64,000 bases of DNA from Panorpa germanica (Eukaryota > Arthropoda > Insecta > Mecoptera > Panorpidae). The notes under the pieces were generated by a model, which ran no database searches, was not told where the DNA came from, and saw only the letters and a list, made by a program, of their open reading frames with translations. The first letter of the stretch is position 1; the number at the start of each line of letters is the position of its first letter. The translations under genes were made by a program, and so were the position numbers. Below are positions 33,812 through 45,474 of this stretch, piece by piece. The DNA lies in NCBI GenBank assembly GCA_963678705.1, contig OY783205.1:4588001-4652000 (forward strand), read 5' to 3'.

Positions 33812-35854
33812 TCACGGTAAAAAAAATATGTCATTAAAGCTGTTACAGATTTCTATTAATTCTGTTACTAATTCTGAATTGACATGTGAAAGATTTAAAT
33901 TGTTTAATAAAAGTTCCTTACGGTTGTTAGGACTTGATTTTGAAAAATGGTAAATACTAAATTGATCTATCGGTATGATATTCGGTTTGAAATTACTAAG
34001 TACTATATTTTTTATTGAAGAATTTATTATTGATATATAGAAAATGTTTTTGACGGGCTTGATTAATGCATTAGCTAAAAAAACTTCAGGTAGCAATTCC
34101 CTGGCTACACAAACTCCTACTGTAGAACCTGACATAGGAATTATCTTCCTCGTACGTGCTGGTAAAACAATATTGTTTATATTTATAAGTATGAGCTCAA
34201 TTACTTTGCCACGTTCTGAGAATTGTACACTGTTCATTTTTAGATTAATTACTGCATTTAGTTTCCGTAAAATATCTAACCCTATAATTCCATCGTGTTC
34301 AATGGGGAAATTTTCTGACACAACCTGTAGAGTTTGTTTCGACTTATTACTATCTAAAATTATAGAAGTTTTCAGTGAACCTAAAGTATAAGGTGTGCCT
34401 TCAGAAATACCCTTCAATAGAATTTTAGATTTATTATTAATTCTGATATTGTTATTTAAAATATTTTGTTTAATCAAGGAGATTTGAGAACCAGTATCTA
34501 ATAAAAATGATACGGTTTTAGCTTTGGCTGCGACCATCTTGAATTGGACAGTGTCAGCTGTTTGCTTAGCCTTAACATTTTTATTTTTACTGTCAAAACT
34601 TAGAATATCATTAGTATTTTGTAAATTACCCGTATTGATCTCATCAAAATCATAAAAAGAACCTAATTCATTATTTGAATTGTGTTGTGTCTTGTTAGTA
34701 AAAGATACTTGAGAACCATCAGATATAAGATGTTTCGATCTTTCACAACAAGTAGAAGGTTCTGATAAAATTGTGGCCTCCCTACAAGTATTAACTTGAG
34801 CAATTGGGTTAACCGTATCTAGATTTTCCTTCTTTATAAAACAATACTTTTCTATATGACCACTTTTCTTACAATGGTTACAGAACAAATTTTTAGTTTT
34901 TGTTTCGACCTTGTTAGGAATTTGCTTGCTTGAAACTGGTTTACTACTAGAATTAGGAACGCTTGAATATGTTTTAACTTTAATATGCCTTCTTCTTTCT
35001 AGATTGCGCCACCGTCTCTCCAGAAACTCCGTAAATTCATTTAAGGTTGGTAATTCAGAACTATTTCTGTTTTCCCATTCCTTCGACGAATTAAAATCTA
35101 ATTTGGTCTTTAAAATATGTATTAACATAAAATCTGAATGATTAGAATATATCCCCAATTCGGTTAATGCTCTAATCGATTCATTAATTTCATCTAGTAA
35201 TTTTTTTATATTGATTTCGGACTCTAAGCGTATAACATTGTAGTTTATTAAATTGTTTAAACAGGTTTCAATAAGTGCTACCTTGTTATCATAACGTTTA
35301 CAAAGGATGTTCCAAACAATTTCGTAATTATCATTTGTTAAAGGATAATTCTTTATGAGTTTGAGTGGTTCTCCTGTCAAATTTAATTTTAAATAATGCA
35401 TTTTTTCAATGCTTGATAATTTACTATTATTACGAATTAAATTTGTAAATAATTCCATAAAACTTTGCCAATTAATATATTCTCCATCAAAAACGGTTAG
35501 TTGCATTGGACTTAAGTTTAAATTTTTTATTGAATCTATGCTTTTTGAGTCATCCACAATATGTGTATCATTCTCAAATGTTTGCTTATAATTCAACAAG
35601 TAAATAAGAGTGTCGTCATAAATACTTTCAACTTCCATAGACTTACTAACAATAGCCGAAGCTTCTTCATTTTTTAGAGTTGGAAGCAGTGCTTCTACGA
35701 TACTACTATATTTAACCCAAGCTTTGTCTAAGTTTTTGATTTTTAATTCAACGATGGTTAAGGATGTTGATTGGACTTCTAGATTTTTTGAAAACTCATT
35801 AATTAGATTGATTGTATTCTCAACTAATGTGAGGGAATGAACGTTCGGTGCCAT
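33812..35854 (-). CDS. Gag-protease of the full-length Gypsy element
   Basis: Starts at an ATG (MAPNVHSLTLVEN). Residues about 100-260 form a DUF1759-like Gag (MQLTVFDGEYINWQSFMELF, then KMHYLKLNLTGEP), a type best known from BEL/Pao elements. One CCHC knuckle, CNHCKKSGHIEKYC, follows at about residue 325. An aspartic protease follows with FLLDTGSQISLI. The frame ends FNDIFFLP at a TGA (33809-33811); the next codons DKLSCTSALSHKIKI are in the same frame and lead into RT. Gag, protease and pol are thus one frame interrupted by a single stop, either a recent mutation or a readthrough site. Confidence 0.9.
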   Translation of the reverse strand: MAPNVHSLTLVENTINLINEFSKNLEVQSTSLTIVELKIKNLDKAWVKYSSIVEALLPTLKNEEASAIVSKSMEVESIYDDTLIYLLNYKQTFENDTHIVDDSKSIDSIKNLNLSPMQLTVFDGEYINWQSFMELFTNLIRNNSKLSSIEKMHYLKLNLTGEPLKLIKNYPLTNDNYEIVWNILCKRYDNKVALIETCLNNLINYNVIRLESEINIKKLLDEINESIRALTELGIYSNHSDFMLIHILKTKLDFNSSKEWENRNSSELPTLNEFTEFLERRWRNLERRRHIKVKTYSSVPNSSSKPVSSKQIPNKVETKTKNLFCNHCKKSGHIEKYCFIKKENLDTVNPIAQVNTCREATILSEPSTCCERSKHLISDGSQVSFTNKTQHNSNNELGSFYDFDEINTGNLQNTNDILSFDSKNKNVKAKQTADTVQFKMVAAKAKTVSFLLDTGSQISLIKQNILNNNIRINNKSKILLKGISEGTPYTLGSLKTSIILDSNKSKQTLQVVSENFPIEHDGIIGLDILRKLNAVINLKMNSVQFSERGKVIELILININNIVLPARTRKIIPMSGSTVGVCVARELLPEVFLANALIKPVKNIFYISIINSSIKNIVLSNFKPNIIPIDQFSIYHFSKSSPNNRKELLLNNLNLSHVNSELVTELIEICNSFNDIFFLP

Positions 35855-36159
35855 AGTACTTAATTAAAGTTATATATAATATACAGACTAAAGATTATTT
35901 TGTACCAATAAACGACTCTCCGAAAAATAGGATTCTGACAAGGAAAAATTGTTAGCGAAAACAGTAACTCACAGGAAATTTCCGATGGGGCTCAGACGTT
36001 GCAGTTGTAACAGGAAGGTAGTCTCTCTGATTGAACAGACTGCTATCTAACTGCTTCAGCTCTTTACTTCTCCTTTTCAAAATTCTCTCTCGTTCAAAAA
36101 TGTTGTTCTAAAAATATTAAACATAAATTAATATAATTGTGGAAACAATTATAAAAAAA

Positions 36160-36490
36160 TATTATAGTAAATATGCAAAAGTATTGGATATAATACTAAA
36201 AAAAATTAATAGCTTCAATGACAAACAATGATGCTACAAAAAAGTTAGGTTATAGCAAATATTCAAAAGTATTGAATATAATACTAAAAAAATTAATAGC
36301 TTCAATGACAAACAATGATGCTACAAAAAAAGTTAGGTTATAGCAAATATTCAAAAGTACTGAATATAATACTAAAAAAAATTATAATTACGTTAATAAT
36401 GATGCTACAAAAAAAGTTAGGTTATAGCAAATATTCAAAAGTACTGAATATAATACTAAAAAAATGATAGCTTCATTAATAACGTTGCTA
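36160..36490. repeat. Tandem repeats of 84-88 bp in the retrotransposon leader
   Basis: About four copies of a unit containing GTTAGGTTATAGCAAATATT (starts at 36244, 36332 and 36415, with a partial earlier one) between the primer-binding site and gag. Confidence 0.85.
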
Positions 36491-36917
36491 TATAAAAAAA
36501 TACAATTATCAATTTATAGTAATAATTATATACAAGATAAAAAGATACTGTCCTATTATACTTAAAAAATTCTTTCGATTTTGATCTATATACAGCTGTG
36601 TGCAGGGTTCTGGAAACGATTAACATCGGTTTAGATTATTCCATGTGTTCTAGAAGCATCCATTCATTCGCAGGGCGGCAAAAGATTTCTTTTTTCAGGT
36701 TCAGCGGGCTGTAGTTTTGCATCCGCCGATACTTGTAGAAAAATTATGTGAAATACAGATGAAATGACGTTCTAGCTCGTACTTTTCGGCAATTTTGGAA
36801 ATAATCGATCGGCGTAGTGGTGTCCAGAATAATTGATCTGCATCCAGGTGTAGAATATATAGAAACAATTTTGGGCGTACCTCTTGGATATTTATGTGTA
36901 GGAATATCTCTTCAAGC

Positions 36918-36934
36918 CTCACATCTGACACCAA
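36918..36934 (-). promoter_or_regulatory. Primer-binding site, tRNA-Leu-like
   Basis: Read on the minus strand directly after the LTR: TTGGTGTCAGATGTG. The common tRNA-Leu-primed site begins TGGTGTCAGAAGTGG. Confidence 0.65.
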
Positions 36935-37689
36935 TGTTGTAAAATGGCGTCGGATTGTCGTTCTGGAAGGAGATTACTCAGCTTGCTAGTACATTCTGCA
37001 GGGATGCTAGTTTCTGGTAGTAGATTCTTCAGTTGACGACTTCCAACAACCAATTACAGTAGGAAAGAATTAACTCTCTTAAGATGATTAACAGGATTCT
37101 TGTTAAGACGGTGTATTGTTGCAATTTGAGAATACTTGAGCGGTCTAAAGTATAACCTCGTTGCAACATACGACGGTTGAACAATTAGTATCTTTTAATT
37201 ACTATTAATACAAACACTTTTATTAAAATATATCATTTATTCGTTGTAATATTATATCTGCGTACTTAATTACAATAGTATTTTATTAGATTAATAAAGA
37301 TGTCAGATATAAAACAAAATGTAATTCTAGTGTTATAATTTGATTAATAGTTAAAGCGTGCTTACGGTTGAATACTGAGATGTTACAATTGGAGTAATTG
37401 CACGAACGAAGTTACAATTCGTAATGCTTGCTCTGAGTCTCGTACAGTTTAATATATAATGATTTATTTCACATCACAATACGCCAATACTGGGTTACCA
37501 GTATTAAAACAATATAAATCTCCACAGACCAGAGACAATATTTATAAGCGCTAAACTTAAACAATTATTCATTACAATATTAATACTAATACAAAAACTG
37601 TTGACATAATATAATTCTTATGTAATAATTAACATTTAATATTATTAAAATAAAAGGTAAGTGCGACATATGCGTACTTACAACAGTAT

Positions 37690-38511
37690 TGTTGTGAGTA
37701 CGCATAATGTCGTACTTATCTCTCTATTTTTAATATAAATGTTATTTATTATATAAGAATTATATTATGTTAGCTTTAATTTAATACTAAAATTGTAACA
37801 AATAATTATTTAAATTAAGCGCTTGTAAACATTGACGCTGGTCTGTGGATATTTTATATTGTTTTAATTTTTGGTAACACTGAACCAGTGTTATATGATG
37901 TGAGCATTGAAAACAAATTGGTGATATACCGATCGGTACTGCTTGTAGATCTTCAGTCACGGTCCTGAAATCACAAGTATAACATCTCTCTCTATAACAT
38001 CGAGTTATTTTGCTGTAAGCACGTTTTTACTATTAATTAATTATTGCACGAGAAAGTTACATTTTGTTATATATTAAGCATCTTTACTAGTTAAATAAAA
38101 TACTATTGTAATTAAGTGTTAAGATGACAAAATACAACTAATAAATAACTTATTTTAATAAAAGTGTTTAAATTAATAGTATTTAAAAAGATATCAATTG
38201 TTACAACGCGGTACGTTGTAACCTGGTTTTACTTTTGACCGCTTAAGTATTCTCAATTACAACTATACTCCGTTTAACAAGAATTCTGTTAATCATCTTA
38301 AAGAGACGCTAATTCTTATCCTGAAAACATTCCGTAATCATCCGTTGGAAAATCGCCTCAAGGAAGAGTCTACATTCAGAAGCTAACAACACAACGTGGT
38401 GCTTAAGCCAAGCTGAGTAATCTCCTTCAAGTAACGAGCACCCGAACAATTAGTAATATCATAAATTGTCAGAAGTAACGTCCCGGCGATAATCTAACCT
38501 ACATTACAACA
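37690..38511 (+). mobile_element. Older solo LTR of the same family, opposite orientation
   Basis: Starts TGTTGTGAGTACGCATAATG and ends CATTACAACA. It follows the reverse complement of the 751 bp LTR with many substitutions and small indels. It is flanked by GTAT at 37686-37689 and 38512-38515; the left one is shared with the full-length element. Confidence 0.85.
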
Positions 38512-39853
38512 GTATTTTGTAATTTTTGCAATCTGGGATTGTATCATTTAGTTTTTACAATTGATCAAAAACGCTCAGTTCAAAAATTCTAAGACTTTTG
38601 TCGTACTTGAATATAGAAAGACCCGTAATAGATACGCAATTGAAATTTTGCAAATGAATTTCGCTAATGATTTTGAAAATATTTTGCAATTTAAAAAGTT
38701 GCAAAAGGCTCATTAAAATAGTTAGTGGAAAATTTAGAGAAAATTTAAAATTTAGATTGTATAATAATAAGTATGCAAATAATAAAAGAAATTAAAATTT
38801 GATATAGATGCCAATGTTAGGATTTGAACAAAGTTAAAATTGTGATAAAAAGTTCAAATTTTTAACATCGACCACGTTTAGTTCCTACTTTACGAATTAA
38901 AATAAGAAATTACAATTTTTTAAAAAGAATTGAAAAAATTCCTCATACACTTTAAAAATATGCCTTTTTTCTAATGAAATATTTTTTAAAGTAATTGATA
39001 GAATTTTAAGATTGATAGAATAATTTTGCAATTCAAATATTCAAGTTAAACATTTTAATTCAAAAACGAAACTTGGGATCTAATTTTGTAATTCTCTGAC
39101 GCCATGCGTCATGAAATGGACTAATGTGATATTTATTTGTTTGATTAGTAGTTAGCCAATAAAAGCGTTGTGAAAATGCAATTTGTGGTTAAGCTTTTAT
39201 TTGCCAATATTAACAAACAAATGAATATTCTTAGCAAACAAATGAATATCACACAATTTGAAATTATGACGCATAACGTCAAAGAAAAAGTTACAAAATT
39301 GGACATCAAAATTTGAAATTATGTTTTAATAAAATTTTATAAAGCATTTAGTGATGAAGCAAACGTTAGTTTAGCAGTATTTTAATAAGAGTGCCAGATT
39401 TAGTATCATCTCATTTAAAACATCTTGATACAACTGATATGGATATCTATAGGTGTTTGTTTTATATGAGATGATCCTAAATCTAACATTCTTGTTGAAA
39501 CAACTTCAAAGGCTTTTAAGTGTTCAATTATTATAATTGACATTTAAAAATTCTATAATTGATATTTCAAAGGTTTTATACATAACGAATAGGTTCATTC
39601 AAAAAGAAAACCCGCAGTCATTTTTTTATTTACACCTTAAGTTTTCTTTATTTTTTTAATTAACTGTTTTAGAAAGTTGCCGTTTAATTGGTGATTTCGG
39701 AATGCTGTAACTTATGAATTACAGCATCTTAAACAGTAAGAGCTGGTTGCTGAAGTCTTGGTTATCGCGAAAGGTAATTAAAATAGCACGCTAAAGCAAA
39801 ATAACAATTAATCGGTTGACTACAGTTGGCCATCGATTTACAGGTATTTCTGT
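38512..39853. other. AT-rich spacer with a decayed Helitron-like copy
   Basis: From about 38578 the words ATTCTAAGACTTTTGTCGTA, AGACCCGTAATA and TTGAAATTTTGCA follow the order of the 1-5226 units, so an old copy probably spans 38520-38960. The rest shows no gene. Confidence 0.45.
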
Positions 39854-39857
39854 TTAA

Positions 39858-40894
39858 CCCTTATGTTAATAACTGGGTACCCGGGTACCCATCGCGATGT
39901 ATTAGTATAAATAACTCAAAAAAAAACAATATTTCATTTTGTGCTCTCGGATTGTTATTTTTTAACTTAAAAGGAAGCTAGTTGTGAGTACATTTAATTT
40001 ATTTAAAAACAAATTTTCTTTTAAAATAAGTTTAAACTTTGGCCATCGCCCTATTAGCAACCGGGTTCCCGGGTACCCACAGTAGAAAGCATAGGAAATA
40101 AATTAAAAATGGTTTCTATAATGCATGCAACTAATTTTTATTAAAAAATAAATAAATATTACAGTTTTTTTTTATCATTAGTGACATTAATTATGACATT
40201 TAAGACATTTTGTGATATTAACTGAATGCTATGTAACAATGGTAATATTCCACGATAACAAATGTTTAGCAACTGGTAGAGTAGTAAAGAAGTTATCCAT
40301 GCAGATGTTTCTACCACTACCTCGGTACGGAGCCGCCAATTCTTTCACTACTCTTTCACCCTGATTTTTTTTCCGAGTATTACCTATTTTACCAGTGTAC
40401 ATAATCCCCTTCCAAGGATATGCGTTTTCCGCATCACAAATCCACCAGCTATTTATACCATACTTAGCTGGTTTCGACGGTATATATTGAGTGATTCCAG
40501 TACGGCCACGGTATGGATAAAGTTGTTCATCGATTGTCAATTTTGCAGTTGGTTTGTACATTTTGGCTAGATTTGAATTCAGCATTGTCCACATCACGAA
40601 TTGTAGCAGCCTTGTCTTCTTTTTTACGTTGACTTCGAGTATTACTATCGTCGAATCTCAAAAAACGCAGAATATTATGGAACCTATTTATTCCCATCGC
40701 CGAGCGATACAGTGGATTCTAGATGATTTTATTTTTTTTTTTAAATTCTCACTAACTATTCATATTTAAAGAAAAAAATGTTTAGAAAATTTATTTTTTA
40801 ATAAAATAAACAAAATTTTCAATATTAAGATTTGTGGGTACCCGGGTACCCGGTTGCTAAGAGAAGTCGATAAAGTCGGTCATTAACATAAGGG
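39858..40894 (-). mobile_element. piggyBac-like element with truncated transposase
   Basis: Flanked by TTAA at 39854-39857 and 40895-40898, the piggyBac target. The ends are inverted: CCCTTATGTTAATAAC on the left and its near-complement at the right (CCCTTATGTTAATGAC). Inside each end lies the 16 bp palindrome GGGTACCCGGGTACCC (39875-39890 and 40836-40851), and a third, one base different, is at 40063-40078. The 1,037 bp copy keeps only part of the transposase. Confidence 0.92.
40229..40597 (-). pseudogene. piggyBac transposase fragment
   Basis: The 122-codon frame holds KLTIDEQLYPYRGRTG, which carries a conserved catalytic aspartate (the D in TIDEQL), then QYIPSKPAKYGI and WICDAENAYPW, and ICMDNFFTTLPVAKHL with the next catalytic aspartate. 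This is the centre of DDE_Tnp_1_7. Full piggyBac transposases have around 500-600 residues, so the DNA-binding N-terminus and the Cys-rich C-terminus are absent and it cannot act alone. Confidence 0.88.
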
Positions 40895-40898
40895 TTAA

Positions 40899-41483
40899 CT
40901 ACGTTAACTAACATTTACTATAACTGTGAGTTCGGATACCGCCATTATTGTTTCAGACGTTGTAGTTTATAAATTACAGCCCCCAAAATTAACAACAACT
41001 TTCAAAAACATTCACTTACGAAAATAAAGATGACTCATGGTGCAAATAAATAAGAAGCCTGCTGATTTGGGACGAAACTATTTGTTTTCGTTATTTAGAC
41101 TAATAATAAAAATTTAAATATTATCCGACGGCATGTTTACTTAAGCATTTTTGATTTGAGATTAATGATAAATAGCTAATAATTGTAAAACACAAGCACA
41201 CACTTTGGTCATTCTAGATATGAATGTGTAGAAATTTACACTGGATATAATGGAATCAGTGAATTTCCAAACAATTCATCATTTTAAGACTAAAATTAAA
41301 TTATACGTACACCAATAGGTAATACGAGTTCACTTATGGTTCTAATATATTTTTAATCCGCCTCAAAAATTCATCGTATTTAGTATGTCAATAATACAGC
41401 AGACTCCTAATTTATGATTTACATGTAAAGTTATTCGTTGCCAAACAAATGATATCGAAAAAGAGTAGAGCTTGATAACTTAC
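40899..41483. other. Intron-like or intergenic AT-rich DNA
   Basis: Lies downstream of the first exon at 41484-41561. I found no following exon here. Confidence 0.35.
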
Positions 41484-41561
41484 CATCTCCAACTCCTCCG
41501 GTAGTTGTTCTGATGACCCATTGCCGAATAATTTAAACAGTTTTTCAAATGAGAGATCCAT
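41484..41561 (-). CDS. First coding exon of an unknown host gene
   Basis: On the minus strand an ATG at 41561 opens a 26-codon exon, MDLSFEKLFKLFGNGSSEQL then PEELEM, ending exactly at a consensus donor GTAAGT (41483-41478). Upstream is a TATA-like TATAAAT at 41637-41631, and a second TTATAA at 41606-41601. The layout (TATA, short leader, short phase-0 exon) resembles the small gene at 45984-48783. No further exon was found towards 40900, where a piggyBac copy sits; the gene may continue beyond it or be broken. I do not recognise the protein. Confidence 0.5.
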
Positions 41562-43742
41562 GTGGCGAGTTGACTTGATGATGTCTGCTTGAAGTTCAAA
41601 TTATAAAGCACCGAACCACTGTTATTGAAAATTTATACCCCTGTACAGTGCGTATAAATCGCTTGACGGAGATAGTGGCAAATATTTGAACCACAGGTAA
41701 AGGTGATTACTTTTAGGAAGCTCTGTCATGACGGACAAATACTAGAGTAGGGGGTGTGGATAAGCCATAAACGATTCATAGAAGATACAAGAAAGATATT
41801 TGCAAGGAATAAAACCACCCAATCACGAATCGACATCTAACAGATCCTGTGTTTGATTGATAAGGGGGCGGAGGTAAGTTGGGTGTTAGTCTATATACGA
41901 TCCAGCCTGTCATTCCAACAGACTTGATTGGCTAGGCAGTGTTGCATGTTACAATGACTTTGTCATCATCAAATTATCACAGACTTGAGGCAATATTAAC
42001 TTCATTATTGAAGGACGATGCGTTGGTGCAAAAAAGGAAGAATGTAAATGTTTTTTTCATACTAGATATTATTACGTGCAATTTTTATATTTTTGTCTCT
42101 TATTTTGCTGTGATAGTTTACAATTATCTTGGGCTTGTGAACCATGTTCAATTTCTATATAACTGTGTAATTATCTGATAAAGTTAGCACCCAGGAAATC
42201 AAATGTCCAATTATTTTATCATAGCTCGCTATATTTTACGAGATATTAATAAATAGTAATTCTTTCGCTTTAATGGGCTTGTATACTTATTTTTTATATT
42301 TAGATAATTACATATAAGCTGTAAGTAATTATACATAGTATGAATAAGAGTTCTGTGTTAGGTATGGTGTCTTTTAATGCGAATATTATGTCATAAATAT
42401 GGCCGATAATTGTAGCGCAAAAACTGAAATTCAAATGTCTATTGGATAAATCTCCGTCAACAATTAGATATTTGATCAAATAAAAACGCCAATATGCATT
42501 TATTAATATCAAGTTCAATCAACAATTGAAAATTCGACCACTAAAAAATAAGTATACAAGCCCTTTTGTTCCTATAAAATAAGTTCAGTTCACAAAGCTG
42601 TTGTAAACCAAGTTGTACCGACGATGATGATAATGTGATGATACATGATGTGTAAGGGGGGCAACAACTTCCCAACTTACAGAAAACCATAAATGAGGTA
42701 TCTTGAAGCAAAGAGATGTGACAAAAGTAAAATTCTTCAGAACAAGAGTGTAAAGTTAATATCGTATAGAAAATTCTAGAGGTCATTTATAACAATTTCT
42801 TTATTACAACTGACATCTATATATATATGGCTTAGATTGTAAAAGAAATATGAAGAAATTTAAATAATTAACTTTGACACAGGAACTTTTTTTATAAAAG
42901 CAACCCTTATATTACACGCTTTTGCTTTCATCTAAGTAACTTACTTCTCTTTTCCACTAAGTTAATAAAATATATTCTTACAATATTGCTTTTTATAAGT
43001 TTAATGAAAATATATTTTCGTTTAACCCAATTGCATATAAAATTTAGGACAATTTTATCTCATCAGCCGAAATGTTCATATTCTGTTGATTTGTCTTTTT
43101 TCTTTGGGGTTATCTAAAGTTTAAGTTGTTTCAGGAAAACCCTCAAAGAACACGTAATGAGTAGAAGGAGCGAATCCGACAAAAAATAAACAACATTCCA
43201 GTTACTTATAAGTTCCTATGTAATACTATGTAAATTACAATTTTCACCATTGTACATCTCATCCATGACTGTTTTAATCAGGATTAAGCACCAGGTCTTT
43301 ATTTAACGACATCTTTAGTTATTCTTTGCTTGAATCACGCAATCTTTTTGCTCTTTTCCTTTTTCAATTACTTTCACTGCAACTTAACAACTTCCTCGTT
43401 CTTTTACGTGTATCTTCCTCTTTGTGAGATAATGATGATGTTTAAACATTTTCTGGTTTAATATTCACATCTTCATCAGTGTTGTCTATGAAAACTTAAA
43501 ACAAATAATTCTTATTAGGCTAATAATAAATGTGTATGAAGAAAAATCAACTAGTGATCCAGCAATATGGAATACCTATTTAGCAGTATCTAACCATAAT
43601 AATTCTCACCAGTTTGTCATACATAAGAGCAGTAAAACATTAAAAGATAATAGTATTTAGTCTTAGTTTAATTTTCATTTTTAAGAGGATAATTTTTATT
43701 TTCTCGTGAATATAAGATTCACTTCTATAACATATATATAAG
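41562..43742. other. Long stretch with no confirmed gene
   Basis: A plus-strand frame at 41954-42040 (MTLSSSNYHRLEAILTSLLK) has coding-like composition but no acceptor, donor or family match. Otherwise only AT-rich DNA. Confidence 0.35.
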
Positions 43743-43753
43743 AATAACATAGC

Positions 43754-44357
43754 TCATTAAGGAAAAGGCATATATGGACTGGCAAATAATGTATACGGAG
43801 GCAAGACAAACCACAGGAAAAACATTTTACTTTCTCAACAATAAAATTAAAGATAACATGTGGATCAATAAAAATGTATCTAGAAACTTCATCTCTACAA
43901 TGTGCCGATTAAGATCAGGTCATTGTAAAGTCCCATCACTCCTAGCGAAAATAAAAATAATACAATATTCTTGCATCTGTGGAGAGGAAGGTACTATATA
44001 CCACATGATACTAAGATGTAAACTTAAAAAGCAGGCAGTCGACTACTTATGGAGTAATTTATGCAAGTCTACCATGATGCCAGTGAACGTGATAAGTTTG
44101 ATCTCCGATGTAAATAGTGCCTCTGCAAAATGTGTGATTGAGTTTATATTTGACAATAAAATTGACATATAACATGTATAGAGAATCTTCAAAGAACTTT
44201 AACTTAGATTAAACAAATGGTGATGGAAATATAATAGTTTATATATAGTAGTTATATATGTATAGTTTTAAGTAATTTCTATATATTATAGAATGTAATA
44301 TTTATTTGTATTTTAGAATGGCAAGAAGGCTGAATAAGCCAAAGCCCAATAAAAAAA
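43754..44357 (+). mobile_element. 5'-truncated non-LTR element with 11 bp target duplication
   Basis: The 132-codon frame 43774-44172 matches the C-terminus of the element at 7037-8350 (MDWQIMYTEARQTTGKTFY; GHCKVPSLLAKIKIIQ; CICGEEGTIYHMIL). Its 3' end is the same AATAAGCCAAAGCCCAATAA followed by a short A-tract. The perfect direct repeat AATAACATAGC lies at 43743-43753 and 44358-44368. It is a classic truncated LINE insertion; only the zinc tail after RNase H remains. Confidence 0.9.
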
Positions 44358-44368
44358 AATAACATAGC

Positions 44369-44860
44369 ACTTATCCCTCTTTGCCAGCAAGCATATTTAC
44401 GTGTTTACGCCAGATAGCAAAAACTGTGCAGGTTCGGGTCAAACCAAAAATAAACAAAATGTTTTCCGTGCTGAACTGGGGACGATAACTTTAGCCGCTT
44501 AGGCATTGTTTGATATACTTGTTATTTACTTTGAATGACTAATGACAGGTAGTATTTATACCTGCCTTTTCAGTCTACTAAAAATGTTAGGCTTTATTTT
44601 CATAATAAATAAATTTAAATAGGGTTGGTAAATGCATTTATGTGTCATAAATATTTATTTTTAGTAAACGTTTGCTAACTTTGTATATATTGCAATTATG
44701 TACTTTATCACTGAAAGTCAGCCACCAGAGCCGGCTGCTAGTCGAGTTAGCAGAATGCGACAGCTCTAGGCCAACTGAAGATTTCGCCGCTGACTGATTT
44801 CGTATAAATTTAAAGATTATCACTTAACAATTGACGCACAATTTTAATAATAATAATAAA
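44369..44860. other. Spacer without recognised feature
   Basis: No coding or terminal-repeat signal, apart from a slightly GC-richer stretch at 44720-44800. Confidence 0.35.
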
Positions 44861-44865
44861 AATAA

Positions 44866-45474
44866 TGTCCCAGGTGTATATTTATGATCTTATATTCTTA
44901 TATGTTTGGTAGTGATTTTTGTATAACAGCGCGAAAACGGCTTCGTCAATGTTTTTGAACATTGCCTATTTCGTAGAGAAAGAAATTCTAAGACTTTTGG
45001 CGTCCCCGGATTTTCCCCTGAATTTCCTGGAAACCCGTAATTTTGGAAAAAAGGGAGCCTTTTTTGCTGTATTACTTTTAATTCGTAAAAGATAGACAGT
45101 TGAAATTTTGCATGTCTATTAAAGTATTCAATGTTGACATTTCTCAAAAATTAGAAGTTCAAAAATTGAAAAAGGGGGGGTTTAAGAAATTCGGGGGCCC
45201 GGTACGAAACTTTGGAGAAACTTCATATTCTGGATTCTAGAATAATTAAGGATATTATTATTAAAAAAAAATTCAAAATTTTATTTGGGGGCACGGGGGC
45301 AGTATTGGCCGAGAGTAAAAATTCTGCTAGAAAGTTGAAATTTTGTATATAAGCTAACCTTGGTAACTTATTTACGAATCGAAAAAAAAATCCCAAATTT
45401 AAAAAAAAAGTTTAGATTGGATTCAAATCATACACGCCAAAAAGACGGTTCATTGCGACGGGGGTAAACTCTAG
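44866..45474 (+). mobile_element. Single copy of the Helitron-like unit
   Basis: One unit of the 1-5226 family: starts near ATGTCCCAGGTGTATATTTA and ends in GCGACGGGGGTAAACTCTAG followed by T. The flanks on both sides are AATAATAATAA-type DNA, consistent with insertion into one AT-rich site. The hairpin is partly lost here (GACGGTTCATTGCGACG). It lies about 400 bp downstream of the poly(A) signal of the host gene at 45984-48783. Confidence 0.8.

Larger units (their letters stand above)
29865..37689 (-). mobile_element. Full-length Gypsy-type LTR retrotransposon
   Basis: Two 751 bp LTRs, 29869-30619 and 36935-37685, begin TGTTGTAAAATGG, end CTTACAACA and differ at one base that I found (30587 vs 37653), pointing to a recent insertion. 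Both sides carry the 4 bp GTAT duplication (29865-29868 and 37686-37689). On the minus strand TTGGTGTCAGATGTG follows the 5' LTR and is a tRNA-Leu-like primer-binding site. A 1 kb leader, gag-protease, RT-RNase H-integrase and a 0.3 kb 3' region follow. No envelope gene is present. Confidence 0.95.

Noticed and set aside
36701-36934. 77-codon minus-strand ORF at the start of the Gypsy leader
   Set aside because: It begins with the primer-binding site itself and has no ATG there.
29865-37689. Endogenous retrovirus with envelope
   Set aside because: After integrase only about 0.3 kb of AT-rich DNA precedes the LTR; no third long frame, signal peptide or membrane segment exists.
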